Origin: Larkinella insperata
GTDB lineage: Bacteria > Bacteroidota > Bacteroidia > Cytophagales > Spirosomataceae
Reading direction: 5' to 3'
Assembly: GCF_026248825.1 (NCBI RefSeq)
Contig: NZ_CP110973.1
Coordinates: 2,933,001 to 2,997,000, forward strand
DNA length: 64,000 nt
The notes under the pieces are model-generated. The model was not told the DNA's origin. It made no database searches and saw only the letters and a program-made list of their open reading frames with translations. Position numbers and translations under genes: made by a program. This document shows positions 50,632 through 60,206 of the stretch, piece by piece; positions within the stretch are counted from its first letter, which is position 1, and every line of letters begins with the position of its first letter.

Positions 50632-52524
50632 TTAGTAGGCCCGTACGCCTTTACCTTCCATGTAATTAACGAAGGCTTTGTTGACAACTTTATTACCACC
50701 CGGAGTTGGGTAGTCACCCGTAAAATACCAATCGCCGGAGTGATTAGGGCAGGCTTTGCGGAGGTTTTCGACCGTTTGGAAGATTACCGCCACATCCGCT
50801 TTCAGGTCTTTTGGTGTCACAATGTCCGCAACCTTGTTCGAGATTTGTTCGTGAGTGAACGGTTCGTACAGCGCTTTAACGTAGTTGACGGCGGAAGCGT
50901 TGCCGGATTCGATGGCCGCGACACATTGTGCGTAGATTTCATCCACCCGGTTATCCAGACCGCTTTCTTTCAGCAATTGCAACGTTGCCCGGAATGCCAC
51001 AAACTCTTTCATTTTGGACATATCGATACCGTAGCAATCGGGGAAGCGAATTTGTGGGGCAGAAGAAACAATAATAATTTTCTTGGGACCCAGCCGGTCG
51101 AGCATTTTAAGGATACTCTTTTCCAGCGTAGTACCCCGAACAATCGAGTCATCAATGACAACCACGTTATCGACCCCTTTCCGGATCACCTCAAAAGTGG
51201 TGTCATACACATGGGAGACCATCTCGTCCCGCTGAGAATCATCGGTGATAAACGTCCGAAGTTTGACATCTTTCGAAACCAGTTTCTCAACCCGCGGCCG
51301 GAACGACAGCACACGGTCGAGATCTTTCTCGAACAGAATGCCTTCCATAATGGCTTTTTTGCGCTGTTTTGCCAAGTGTTCTTCCAGCCCTTCCACCATG
51401 CCAAAAAAGGCGGTTTCGGCGGTATTTGGGATGTAAGAGAACACCGTATTTTCCAGGTCATAATCGATTTCCTGCAAAATCTGCGGAATCAACAGCTTAC
51501 CGAGCATTTTACGCTCGCTGTAAATATCAGGATCGGAAGCGCGCGAGAAATAAATCCGTTCGAAGCTGCATGACCGCTTTTCCGTCGGTTTGACGAACTC
51601 GTGTTCGCCGTATTCGCCGTACTTGTCAACAATTAGCGCATGACCGGGTTTCACTTCGTGAATCTGATCGTACTCAACGTTGAAGGCGGTTTTGATGGCC
51701 GGTTTTTCGGAGGCTACCACCACCACTTCATCATCGGCGTAATAATACGCCGGCCGAATCCCGGACGGATCGCGGGCAACAAACGCGGCTCCAAAACCCG
51801 TCATGCCCACCATCGCATACCCGCCGTCGAAATCGCGGCAGGAGCGGTGCAACACCCGTTTCAGGTCCATGTTGTCTTCAATAATGTCCGATAGGTCGGG
51901 GTTTTCGTAGATACCCTTGAACCGGTCAAACACGCGCTGGTTTTCTTCATCCAGAAAGTGGCCGATTTTCTCCATGACGGTGACGGTGTCCACTTCATCC
52001 TTGGGGTGTTGGCCCAACGAAACCAGTTTCTTGAACAACTCATCGACATTTGTCATGTTGAAGTTACCGGCTATCACCAAGTTGCGGCTGCGCCAGTTGT
52101 TCTGACGGAGCATCGGGTGACAGTTTTCAATTTCGTTGGCACCGTGGGTTCCGTAACGCAGGTGGCCCATCAGAACTTCACCCGTAAAGGCGAGGTTTTC
52201 CTGTAACCAGCGGGCGTCGCGGGCTTTATCCTTGTTTTTCTTAAGTGCTTTGCGGAATTTTTTGTTAATCTTCTGGAAGATATCGGCGACCGGTTGGCTG
52301 GCTACGGAACGGTAGCGGCTAATGTAGCGGTGGCCGGGGGGGACGTCAATTTTGATGTTGGCAACCCCGGCGCCGTCCTGGCCCCGGTTTACCTGTTTTT
52401 CCATCAGCAGATACAGTTTGTTGATGCCGTATAAATGAGTGCCATACTTATCGATATAATATTGGTATGGCTTGCGGAGCCGGATCAGGGCAATTCCGCA
52501 CTCGTGCTTAATGGCGTCGCTCAT
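50632..52524 (-). CDS. PurF-like amidophosphoribosyltransferase (long Bacteroidota form)
   Basis: About 630 aa. The N-terminal class II glutamine amidotransferase begins MSDAIKHECGIAL, with HECG supplying the nucleophilic cysteine once the leader is removed, and RGQDGAGVANI and MGHLRYGTHG forming the glutaminase pocket. The C-terminal phosphoribosyltransferase domain has the PRPP loop VVVIDDSIVRGTTL and SSAPQIRFPDCYGIDM. Together they make 5-phosphoribosylamine for purine synthesis. The start at 52524 is preferred over an upstream TTG (52578) because family members begin here and the -7 element lies upstream. It is longer than E. coli PurF; both forms often coexist in Bacteroidota, so this may be a paralogue. 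Confidence 0.9.
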   Translation of the reverse strand: MSDAIKHECGIALIRLRKPYQYYIDKYGTHLYGINKLYLLMEKQVNRGQDGAGVANIKIDVPPGHRYISRYRSVASQPVADIFQKINKKFRKALKKNKDKARDARWLQENLAFTGEVLMGHLRYGTHGANEIENCHPMLRQNNWRSRNLVIAGNFNMTNVDELFKKLVSLGQHPKDEVDTVTVMEKIGHFLDEENQRVFDRFKGIYENPDLSDIIEDNMDLKRVLHRSCRDFDGGYAMVGMTGFGAAFVARDPSGIRPAYYYADDEVVVVASEKPAIKTAFNVEYDQIHEVKPGHALIVDKYGEYGEHEFVKPTEKRSCSFERIYFSRASDPDIYSERKMLGKLLIPQILQEIDYDLENTVFSYIPNTAETAFFGMVEGLEEHLAKQRKKAIMEGILFEKDLDRVLSFRPRVEKLVSKDVKLRTFITDDSQRDEMVSHVYDTTFEVIRKGVDNVVVIDDSIVRGTTLEKSILKMLDRLGPKKIIIVSSAPQIRFPDCYGIDMSKMKEFVAFRATLQLLKESGLDNRVDEIYAQCVAAIESGNASAVNYVKALYEPFTHEQISNKVADIVTPKDLKADVAVIFQTVENLRKACPNHSGDWYFTGDYPTPGGNKVVNKAFVNYMEGKGVRAY

Positions 52525-52590
52525 GCCTGGTGCTTTAGTTGTTATGAAGGTAACTTCCGAAGATTGATTTTCGTTCAATTGAAGTTAAGG

Positions 52591-52598
52591 CAAAGTTA
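52591..52598 (-). promoter_or_regulatory. Promoter -7 element of the PurF-like gene
   Basis: TAACTTTG on the minus strand (CAAAGTTA as written) matches TAnnTTTG exactly, about 67 bases upstream of the chosen ATG. It is too close to the alternative TTG start at 52578 and so supports the shorter protein. The -33 TTG is not clear. Confidence 0.45.
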
Positions 52599-52706
52599 CG
52601 AAAAGGACAAAGTCGAACCTTTACCGTTAACAAGACTTTTTTTGTCTACCATTTCAGACGTACAAAAAACCTGCCTTATTGTTGGTAAGGACGGTTTTCG
52701 TCGAAT

Positions 52707-53822
52707 TTATTTTGTCGAAACCTGTCTGTTCATTTCTTCGTAAAGCGCCCTGAAACAATTAGAGGCCGTATTGCCCGTATCATCGGCTTTTGTCCGGTCA
52801 TAGTACTCGTCTAGAAATGAACCGGCATCGGACCAGACTGTCTGGATCATCCCGTAAAAGTTACCTTTCATGGCGTTGGTGGCCGTGGCCCGGAATTTAA
52901 CCATATCCTGTGCCTGCAAGACGGCATTTTTCGGCATCCGCCAGGGGCAGGTCATGACTTTCAATCCTTTCATGGCAAAATAAACCGGTGTCTGGTCGGG
53001 GCGCTCGTAGTGCCAGTCGCAGATCAATACGTCTTTGGGAATCAGGTCAATGGCGCGGTGGGTGTTGTTCATGCTGGCTTCCCACATACCCAACCCCGTG
53101 GTTTTGCCGTCCAGCAGCCGGTCTCCCCAGATCCATAAAGTTCGGTTTTTCTGGGCCAGATGGTCCCGGATCGTTTTGACTTCCCCGGCAAACAGCTCGG
53201 CCTTGTCGCGCCCCGAACAACGCGGGCATTTGTCGTGACCAATGTAAAAAACCTCGTCCATTCCGGCGTGGAACGCATCCGCTTCAAAAACATCGCAAAT
53301 TTCGTCAACCAGATCGAACACAACTTTATGAACTTCCGGATGCAGCGGGCAATAGCTTTTGCAATACAAACCATCCGCGTTTGGCCACTGGTATTTCTCC
53401 GGCATTTTGACGTGGGGCGTTTCGTCGAATTGCGGGTAAACCCGGAGCAAGTTGTGCGTTTGGCTGGCCCACGACTGATGACCCAGCAAATTGATCTGCG
53501 GAATCAGCCGAACGCGATTAGCCTGGCAGGCCCGGACCAGCTTCCGGACGTCCCGCTTCGAGAGGGCAACGCTGTCGCGCAGTTCGGGGTGGCTCTTAAA
53601 TTCGTAGTTAAAATCAACCCGCAGAATCAGCGTGTTTACCTGCCGGGGCGCCAGTTCTTTTTCAATGAATGTTACAAACTCATCCACGCGGTCGGGGCGG
53701 GGTGAACCAATGCAGAAACCCCGAACAGGAAACAGGCTGTCGGCGGGTGTCTGGGCGCTGAGCAGCGGGCATACGAAAAACAGGCCGATCAGGAGGCAAA
53801 GTTTAGGGATGAGGCTTTTCAT
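52707..53822 (-). CDS. Glycoside hydrolase family 20-like (beta-N-acetylhexosaminidase)
   Basis: 371-aa secreted enzyme. A signal peptide (LCLLIGLFFVCPLLSAQ) precedes a TIM barrel with PQINLLGHQSW and the catalytic Asp189-Glu190 pair in FHAGMDEVF, the GH20 equivalent of H-x-G-G-D-E. TLWIWGDRLLDG and LICDWHYERPDQ contribute to the substrate pocket. It would remove terminal GlcNAc or GalNAc from glycans in the periplasm or outside. The beta-sandwich domain that precedes the barrel in many GH20 enzymes is missing. It precedes nuoN on the same strand only by position (22 bases after the nuoN stop region), without functional link. Confidence 0.87.
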   Translation of the reverse strand: MKSLIPKLCLLIGLFFVCPLLSAQTPADSLFPVRGFCIGSPRPDRVDEFVTFIEKELAPRQVNTLILRVDFNYEFKSHPELRDSVALSKRDVRKLVRACQANRVRLIPQINLLGHQSWASQTHNLLRVYPQFDETPHVKMPEKYQWPNADGLYCKSYCPLHPEVHKVVFDLVDEICDVFEADAFHAGMDEVFYIGHDKCPRCSGRDKAELFAGEVKTIRDHLAQKNRTLWIWGDRLLDGKTTGLGMWEASMNNTHRAIDLIPKDVLICDWHYERPDQTPVYFAMKGLKVMTCPWRMPKNAVLQAQDMVKFRATATNAMKGNFYGMIQTVWSDAGSFLDEYYDRTKADDTGNTASNCFRALYEEMNRQVSTK

Positions 53823-53844
53823 GGATTCGCAGAATAGAAGGGAC

Positions 53845-55368
53845 TTATAACCGTTCGATCCACCGCAACAACCAGTCGGGTTTAAAAAACAGCAGGACTA
53901 CCGGCACCGTCAGCACAGCCGCTAAAACCACTTGGGGGCGGCTGATAGCTTTATGGGCTGAAAGGTCGGTGGCCGCCGGGCGGAAGTACAGCAGAAACGG
54001 TATCCGAAGGTAGTAAAAAAGGGAGATAACGGCATTCAGCAGACCGAAACCAAACAAGGCCGGCAGCCACGGATTCCCGTTTGACTGGTATGCTTCCAGC
54101 AGCGAGGAAAAAACCAGCAGCTTGGCCGTGAAGCCCACCGTTGGTGGCAGGCCGGTCAGGGCAATCATAACCGCCGTGATTGCAACGCCCAGAAATGCGT
54201 GGGTGTGCCCCAGACCGCTGAAATCTTGGAGCGTAAGCCGGCCGTCGCGTTGGCGGGCCAGCAGGTCAATCAGCAGAAAAGCCGCCATATTAATAAATAC
54301 GTACGTGGCGACATAGAACGTAGCGGCTTCAAACCCCGTTTCATTGAATCCCACAATCCCCACGAGCAGAAATCCGGCGTGGGCGATGGACGAGTAGGCC
54401 AGCAGACGTTTGGCGTCGGTCTGCCAGAGCGCCGACAGGTTACCCAGCGTAATACTGGCCAGGGAGATAACGGCCAGCGGAACCTGAAAATTGACGGGTA
54501 GGGCCGTCAGAACCCGCATGAGAACCAGCAGCGCTGCGGCTTTGGGTCCCACCGAGAAAAAAGCCACAACCGGCGTCGGAGCGGCTTCGTAAGCGTCGGG
54601 CGTCCAGATATGAAACGGGACGAGCGACAGCTTGAACAAAATACCGGCCAGCGTCAGAAAACCCGCAATGTAAATAACCAGCGAACTATTGCTGGTCAGG
54701 GGCTCGGCCGACTCCGCCAGGGAGAGCGTGCCGGTCAGACCGTACAGCAGCGACATGCCGTACAACATGATGGCCGAACTGACGGCGCCAAAAAGCAAGT
54801 ATTTCAGTCCTCCTTCCGACGCTTTGCGGTCCGCAGAAAGTGCCGTTAACAAATAGGAACTAATCGAAACCAGCTCAATGCTGAGGTAAACCGTCAGGAG
54901 ATTGACAGCCATCGTCATCAGATACAGGCCCAGGAGCAGGGCCAGCAGAATCGGGAGCCAGTCGAGCGGGAAGCGGTTTCGCGGGGGCAGCAGCCAGGCG
55001 TGCAGAATGGCGAAAAAAGCCGCCAGCGTAACCACCATCTTATAAAATACCGCCTGGTTATCGAGCAGCAGGGACGAACTGAACAGAAAACCCCGGGGCA
55101 GACTCCACTGGATGGCCAGCAGGACGCCAGCCACCACCACCGCCGTTAGCGAAAGCGCGTAGACAACAGAACGGTTTCGGGTACCAGTCAATTGACTGAA
55201 CGAATCACGATCATGGTCCGGACTGGGAGCAAACTGCCGGACTTTTGAACGGGGCATCAGCACCAGATCCGCCAGAATAACGATACAAATTCCGAAAACC
55301 AGCGCAAGCTCCGGCCAGAAACCGGCCAGGCTCCGTATACTATCGTTCAGTTGATCAATGAGTTGCAA
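53845..55368 (-). CDS. nuoN: NADH-quinone oxidoreductase subunit N
   Basis: About 507-aa proton-pumping membrane subunit of complex I with roughly 14 helices. Family marks include LVIYIAGFLTLAGILFKLSLVPFHIW, TPDAYEAAPTPVVAFFSV and the lysine-containing KRLLAYSSIAHAGFLL helix. I chose the TTG at 55368 (MQLIDQLNDSIRSLAG), which matches where NuoN proteins begin; the open frame extends 30 codons further up but that stretch is unlike the family. The rest of the nuo operon is not seen here: downstream lies the GH20 gene, upstream a divergent gene. Its siblings should lie elsewhere in the genome. Confidence 0.88.
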   Translation of the reverse strand: MQLIDQLNDSIRSLAGFWPELALVFGICIVILADLVLMPRSKVRQFAPSPDHDRDSFSQLTGTRNRSVVYALSLTAVVVAGVLLAIQWSLPRGFLFSSSLLLDNQAVFYKMVVTLAAFFAILHAWLLPPRNRFPLDWLPILLALLLGLYLMTMAVNLLTVYLSIELVSISSYLLTALSADRKASEGGLKYLLFGAVSSAIMLYGMSLLYGLTGTLSLAESAEPLTSNSSLVIYIAGFLTLAGILFKLSLVPFHIWTPDAYEAAPTPVVAFFSVGPKAAALLVLMRVLTALPVNFQVPLAVISLASITLGNLSALWQTDAKRLLAYSSIAHAGFLLVGIVGFNETGFEAATFYVATYVFINMAAFLLIDLLARQRDGRLTLQDFSGLGHTHAFLGVAITAVMIALTGLPPTVGFTAKLLVFSSLLEAYQSNGNPWLPALFGFGLLNAVISLFYYLRIPFLLYFRPAATDLSAHKAISRPQVVLAAVLTVPVVLLFFKPDWLLRWIERL

Positions 55369-55503
55369 AGCGAAGAAAAATGGGCAGATTTTGACGGCGG
55401 TAAAGGTACAAAAAAAGCGTACTGCTTTTCGGATTGGTTCGTTATCTTGTACGGCCATACGGCCTATAGGCTCTCTATCAACAGTTTAAACAAGGATTTT
55501 CTA

Positions 55504-56163
55504 ATGAAAGCAATGCTGATTTCGGGCCTGCTCCTGCTGGGCCTGACAACCGGATCGCAAGCGCAGGGCGTTTTTCTGACGGATGTGAATGGTCAGGTGC
55601 TGCGGGCTACCAAGTATGTGGACGTGCAGGGATCGCCGTATCTGAACGAAGCCTGGAAGGAGGGGACGGTAACGGCGGCCAACAACAAATCATATCCCAA
55701 TCTGAAATTGCGCTACGACGTCTACGGGGGTGAACTGGAATACATGCAGAACAATCAGACCTACCGACTGAGTCCGGGAGCCCTGAAAGAATTTCGGATT
55801 ATCGACAGCGGAGAGATGGTTTTCCGGAACGGTTTTGCCGCCGTCAATAACAACACGCCTACCACGTTTTACCAGATTCTGGTGGATGGCCCGGCCAAGC
55901 TGCTGAAGCAGTACAAAGTAAACATGACCGAAAATAAACCGTTCAATTCCGCCACGGTAACGAAAGAATTCCAGAAGCAGGAACTGTATTTTGTGGTTAA
56001 ACCGGATGGAACGGTTCAGCGGATTCAGAAGAATAAAAAGTCGGTTCTGGCCGCATTGTCCGATCAGAAAGACCGGTTGGAAACAGCCATTAAGGAAAAA
56101 GACCTGAACCTGGGCGATGAAAATGGCCTGATGGCGGTGGTGGAAAGTTATAACGCGAAGTAA
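55504..56163 (+). CDS. Secreted protein of unknown function
   Basis: 219 aa. Start at ATG 55504: MKAMLISGLLLLGLTTGSQA is a good signal peptide, so the upstream open extension is not used. After cleavage there is a beta-rich domain (VFLTDVNGQVLRATKYVDV, LKLRYDVYGGELEYMQNNQT, EFRIIDSGEMVFRNGF) and a C-terminal charged helix (SDQKDRLETAIKEKDLNLGD). It probably resides in the periplasm or on the surface. I do not recognise a named family. It is divergent from nuoN and ends in a palindrome. Confidence 0.75.
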   Translation: MKAMLISGLLLLGLTTGSQAQGVFLTDVNGQVLRATKYVDVQGSPYLNEAWKEGTVTAANNKSYPNLKLRYDVYGGELEYMQNNQTYRLSPGALKEFRIIDSGEMVFRNGFAAVNNNTPTTFYQILVDGPAKLLKQYKVNMTENKPFNSATVTKEFQKQELYFVVKPDGTVQRIQKNKKSVLAALSDQKDRLETAIKEKDLNLGDENGLMAVVESYNAK

Positions 56164-56225
56164 AGAGGTGAGACAAGTGATGAAAGAACCGTGCCGAAAC
56201 GTCTTCCATCTCTTGTCTCACTTCT
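56164..56225. terminator. Imperfect palindrome after the secreted-protein gene
   Basis: AGAGGTGAGACAAG (56164-56177) pairs with CTTGTCTCACTTCT (56212-56225), one mismatch, and pairing continues inward with a few mismatches. A TTTT run follows on the plus strand. It separates the secreted-protein gene from the convergent terC fragment. Confidence 0.65.
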
Positions 56226-56235
56226 TTTGTCTCTG

Positions 56236-56478
56236 CTAAAGAACCCCCTGTTGTCTGGCGCGCTTTTCATAGCCGCGCAGTTGAACCGGTTGCTGCTTTT
56301 TGCGCAAATGCATGTTAAGAAACTCGACGAGCAGCGAGAAGGCAATGGCAAAGTAAAGGTAGCCTTTAGGAACCGAACCGATGGCGTTGTTGAAGACGAC
56401 AATCTCCGCCAGGTGAGCTCCTTCGGCAATCAGCATAAAACCGATCATGATCAGAAACGCCAGCCCAAGCACCTGACT
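56236..56478 (-). pseudogene. C-terminal fragment of a TerC-family membrane protein
   Basis: About 80 codons match the C-terminus of TerC/Alx-type proteins: VLGLAFLIMIGFMLIAEGAH and IPKGYIYFAMAF-like VPKGYLYFAIAFSLLVEFLN, ending KKQQPVQLRGYEKRARQQ. The frame is closed by stop codons just upstream (TAG and TAA near 56479-56484), and no N-terminal part of TerC occurs in the next 350 bases. The gene is therefore truncated to about a third; the break is at about 56480. Confidence 0.82.
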
Positions 56479-56484
56479 CTATTA

Positions 56485-56844
56485 GTAGGGATGGTTTGAA
56501 TAAAGTGCGTGAACGTAGAAATTGCTGTAAAATGGTAAATTTTTTTTGCTTCCACATAATAACATTCTCGTATCCTATTTGTAAGGTAGTTCAAGATTGA
56601 CGTAGCTTTGTTGTAGGCAGAAGTTTAATTCTAGTCACAATCAGAGAACCCTTGGGCTAATTTTGCTCTTTCGTACTAATTCAATGGCTACGTTGAGGCC
56701 CTGTTGGGCCAAGATTCCGTTCAATTTTGGTTGAAAAATCTGCTTGGGTATTTGAGTAATTTCCTCTGATGGGTAATAGGTAGTGGGTTCGGTTCCCACT
56801 GACAGATAAGTCGGCCGGTTTTCCCGTTTCGTTAGGTGTGTCCC
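56485..56844. other. Gene-free region between terC fragment and second wzc
   Basis: 360 bases, no gene. AT-rich start and a mixed second half; includes the probable breakpoint of terC at its left end and the promoter of the following gene. No IS signature recognised. Confidence 0.45.
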
Positions 56845-59166
56845 ATGAATTCATCAAACTCATATACAAAATATCCGCAAGGTGAGATTACGTCGACCCG
56901 GGAGCAGGGAAGGCTACGGACCTATCTGAAACACGGGTATTGGTATTTGCTGTCGTTGGTTGCGATGCTGATTACCGGATTGGTCTACATCTGGATTACA
57001 GAACCCATCTATCAGATTCAGGCGAGTCTGCTGGTGAAAGATGAACCGGCAACATCCCTACAGACTACAACAGAAGGGACGCATGCGGATGATCCAAACA
57101 CCGTGATTGACAACGAGCTCGAGATACTGAAATCAAATTCACTATTGAAGAAAGTAATCGATACGCTCGGACTGAACGTTCGTTATTTTCGCGACACGCC
57201 GTTTGGAAAACGAGAAGTTTATGAAGACAGCCCCCTTCGGCTTATCCTGCAAAATCCGACCGCCAATATATACCGAGCCGATCTGCACATCGGTATTGTC
57301 AGCCCCACTTTCATCCAATTAAACGATCGAATATACCCTGCTAACCGGAGTATCAGCACCCCTTTCGGGCAGTTGCAGGTACTGGTCAAAGAGCCGGTTG
57401 ATTACGCAAATGAACCGCTGACCATCCAGGTAATGCCCGATCTGGAAGCTATTGACTACTATCAGCGTAGGCTGACGATTGAACCCAGTAGCGAAGAATC
57501 AACGGTTTTGCTGCTGACTGCGGAGGATGCCGTTCCGGCAAGAGGTGAGGCTCTTCTTAATCAGATGATCGCCAGTTATCATTCGGCCGCCACCGAAGAT
57601 AAAAGTCGGATGCTGGCTGAAAGCCTGTGCTTCATCCAGACACGCCTTAAAGTGGTTGCCGGTGAAATAACTGTCATGGAGCGGGCTGTTGAGCAGTATA
57701 AAACCAGTCATCGAGTTGCCGATGTTAGCGCAAAAGCCCGTTTGTTGTTGAACAGTGTACAGAGCAACGATGCCCAGCTTAGTCAGATCGCCATTCAGCG
57801 AAGTACGCTAAGGGATGTGGAACAATACGTTCGGCACAAACAGACGGGTCTGGAGCCAGTGCCGGCTACCCTGGAGTTTAGTGATCCTACACTGATTGCC
57901 CTGATTGGTAAAGTTCGGGAACTCGAACTTCAGCGAGATCGGCTGGCCGGCATAAGCGCCGAATCGAATCCTATCGTGCAGTCGCTTGACCGCCAGATTG
58001 CCTTCGCAAAATCCAGCATCGCGAAAACCGCTGCTATTCTACGGACTAGCCTGACCAACGAGCAAAACCAACTTCGGTTAGCCAATCGGCAGTACGATGG
58101 GCAGATCGGCCTATTGCCGGAGAAAGACCAAAAACTGACGAACAACGTCCGGCAGTGCGCCATCAAAAATAGTTTGCATACGTATCTGCTGCAGAAGCAG
58201 GAAGAAGTTGCTTTGTCGTATGCGGCCCTAACCTCGGCCAGCCACGTGATTGATGCGGCTACCCGTAGCCCGGAACCGATAAAACCCGTTAAGGCTCTGG
58301 TTTTGTTGGCATTCGGCTTGGTTGGGTTGGTGGTTCCCACGGCCGTGATCAGCGTTGCCAGGCTTTTTAATAAGCGGATTGCTGAGCGGGGCCAGATCGG
58401 CGAGGCTACAGCTGCGCCCGTCATGGGTGAGATCGCCTATATCCAGTACAAATGGCCCCTTATCGTCGATGGGCAAAAGCGGTCGGTGGCTGCCGAACAA
58501 ATTCGGGCGTTGCGGACCAACCTGCAATTACTGCGTAAAAACCCCGCCGACAGCCAGGTACTGCTGCTGACGTCCAGTTTGAGCGGTGAAGGCAAATCGT
58601 TTCTGGCGCTTAACTTGGCCGCAAGTATGGCATTGGTAGGTCGCTCAACGGTGTTGGTTGACCTGGATCTGCGTCGGCCCAGGTTACATGCAATGATGCA
58701 CGCGCTAAACTTTCAGGGTAGCAGTAGCTACCTGGCCGGAGAAGCAAACCTGATTAATGTGATTCAGCAGGTACCGGGTTTCGAACACCTGAACCTGATC
58801 AGTGGCGGGCCGGTGCTGTCCAATCCGTCCGAATTGCTCAGCGGTCCGCGGCTGGGCGAACTGATTGCGGAACTTCGCCTGCGGTTCGATCATGTTGTGA
58901 TCGATTCACCGCCGGTTGGTCTGGTAACCGACGCGCAGTTGATCGGGCCGTTTGCCGACGTTACGTTGTATACCGTTCGGCAGGGTGTCACTCCGCTTCG
59001 TTACCTCAAACTGATCGATTCGCTTTATCAGGAAAACCGGTTTCCTAAACTGAACATCGTTTTCAATTCCGTTCAGGATACCTATTGGTCTGGTGATCCG
59101 CGCGACAATGGCCAGACGACCGGCTACGAGAAGTCCAGTGCGATGCGGAGTCATCCGGTTTATTGA
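56845..59166 (+). CDS. Second Wzc-like co-polymerase/kinase, without tyrosine tail
   Basis: 773 aa from ATG 56845. The architecture repeats that of the main Wzc: a membrane helix near residue 40 (YWYLLSLVAMLITGLVYIW), a periplasmic coiled-coil region, a second helix near residue 490 (ALVLLAFGLVGLVVPTAV), and a BY-kinase domain with Walker A TSSLSGEGKSFLALNLA, Walker A' VLVDLDLRRPR and Walker B HVVIDSPPVGLVTDA. The end, YWSGDPRDNGQTTGYEKSSA, has isolated tyrosines and no YG cluster. It stands without wza or glycosyltransferase neighbours, next to two broken genes. It may serve the main cluster as a chain-length protein or be the remnant of a lost second cluster. Confidence 0.9.
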   Translation: MNSSNSYTKYPQGEITSTREQGRLRTYLKHGYWYLLSLVAMLITGLVYIWITEPIYQIQASLLVKDEPATSLQTTTEGTHADDPNTVIDNELEILKSNSLLKKVIDTLGLNVRYFRDTPFGKREVYEDSPLRLILQNPTANIYRADLHIGIVSPTFIQLNDRIYPANRSISTPFGQLQVLVKEPVDYANEPLTIQVMPDLEAIDYYQRRLTIEPSSEESTVLLLTAEDAVPARGEALLNQMIASYHSAATEDKSRMLAESLCFIQTRLKVVAGEITVMERAVEQYKTSHRVADVSAKARLLLNSVQSNDAQLSQIAIQRSTLRDVEQYVRHKQTGLEPVPATLEFSDPTLIALIGKVRELELQRDRLAGISAESNPIVQSLDRQIAFAKSSIAKTAAILRTSLTNEQNQLRLANRQYDGQIGLLPEKDQKLTNNVRQCAIKNSLHTYLLQKQEEVALSYAALTSASHVIDAATRSPEPIKPVKALVLLAFGLVGLVVPTAVISVARLFNKRIAERGQIGEATAAPVMGEIAYIQYKWPLIVDGQKRSVAAEQIRALRTNLQLLRKNPADSQVLLLTSSLSGEGKSFLALNLAASMALVGRSTVLVDLDLRRPRLHAMMHALNFQGSSSYLAGEANLINVIQQVPGFEHLNLISGGPVLSNPSELLSGPRLGELIAELRLRFDHVVIDSPPVGLVTDAQLIGPFADVTLYTVRQGVTPLRYLKLIDSLYQENRFPKLNIVFNSVQDTYWSGDPRDNGQTTGYEKSSAMRSHPVY

Positions 59167-59247
59167 AGGATCAATGGCGGTGACAACTGTTATGATCCAC
59201 GTTATTACAGCATTTTCTATGTCCTATCTTACTATAGCTATTACACG

Positions 59248-59874
59248 ATGAACTCTTCAGGAAAGCCGATTCGGGGTGTAATTGTGCCATGCAAGCTTAT
59301 CCGAAAAGCCCATTCTGAAGAGGTGGCACGGTATCCGGGGGGAGAACAGGCCCTACAACTAGCCCTAATGCGCGGGCAGGAGAGGGGTGCCCGTTCTCCC
59401 CATCGGTATTCAACGGCTTTGCACCAGCTGAAAGATGTCGTCCGATCCGGGGTACTGGGTGAGATCAAACGCGTACAAATTACCTGTTACTGGAAGCGTG
59501 ACGGACAGTATTATACTTCCGGAAGCTGGTTTGGCCACCGCGAACGTACCGACGATGCGCTGCATACGCACATCGCCTATTATATCGACCTGCTGAATGA
59601 CCTGTTTGGCTGCATCCGGTCGGCCGAAGCCCGGCTGGTAGACGTCCATCAGCCGAATGCCGTGGGAGATAACGGTTTTGTAACGTTCAACGTGTCGGGT
59701 GGTGGAACGGGTTGCCTGAACTTTGCGACGGCTGCCTGGGATAGCGGAATCGAAAACAGCCTTTCCCTCATCGCCGAAAATGGCAGTATAAAAGTGAGCG
59801 GGGACTACCTGAACCGCCTGGATTACTGCCACATTCGGAATCACGCCAGACCGCACGGAACCTCCGCCGGTTAG
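59248..59874 (+). pseudogene. Decayed Gfo/Idh/MocA-family oxidoreductase fragment
   Basis: About 208 codons of which residues 55-198 match the C-terminal substrate-binding domain of Gfo/Idh/MocA (WbpB/WlbA-like) sugar dehydrogenases: GVLGEIKRVQITCYWKRD, YYIDLLNDLFGCIRSAEA, NAVGDNGFVTFNVSGGGTGC, ENSLSLIAENGSIKVSGDYL. The N-terminal Rossmann domain with its NAD motif is missing, replaced by unrelated sequence, and the C-terminus stops early after HIRNHARPH. It cannot bind NAD and is almost certainly non-functional. It would originally have acted in sugar-nucleotide synthesis next to the Wzc gene. Confidence 0.8.
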
Positions 59875-60206
59875 TCCAACTCCTGAAGTTCTTTGAATAC
59901 ATGCGAAATGCGCCGACGGGCAACCGATAAAACCAGGCCGTTGGTCAGCGTAATTTCGACCTGGTAAGTCGATAACCGTTCAAAACGCAGGATATGATGC
60001 GGATTAACGAGCGCCCCCCGGCTGATACGAATAAAATCAGGAAGGAGTTTTTGCCACCGGACCAGCGTTTTGGCCGTCATCAAGTTAGGCGCGTTGTGTC
60101 GGTGCAACAAACTGTAATTACTGTTACCCTCCAGCCAAATAAGGTCGGAGAGCGGTAAAGGTGATTTATACCCTCGAAGTTGTAATGAATCAGTTTTGGG
60201 TTGCAT
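59871..60206 (-). CDS. LytTR DNA-binding protein
   Basis: 111-aa stand-alone LytTR domain: PLPLSDLIWLEGNSNYSLLH, TAKTLVRWQKLLPDFIRISR, GALVNPHHILRFERLS and LTNGLVLSVARRRISHVFKE. No sensor or receiver part. The start codon overlaps the stop of the preceding 174-aa gene in TAATG, so the two are translationally coupled. Its stop overlaps the end of the convergent Gfo/Idh/MocA fragment by 4 bases. It probably regulates nearby or distant targets through direct-repeat sites; none is assigned here. Confidence 0.88.
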   Translation of the reverse strand: MQPKTDSLQLRGYKSPLPLSDLIWLEGNSNYSLLHRHNAPNLMTAKTLVRWQKLLPDFIRISRGALVNPHHILRFERLSTYQVEITLTNGLVLSVARRRISHVFKELQELD

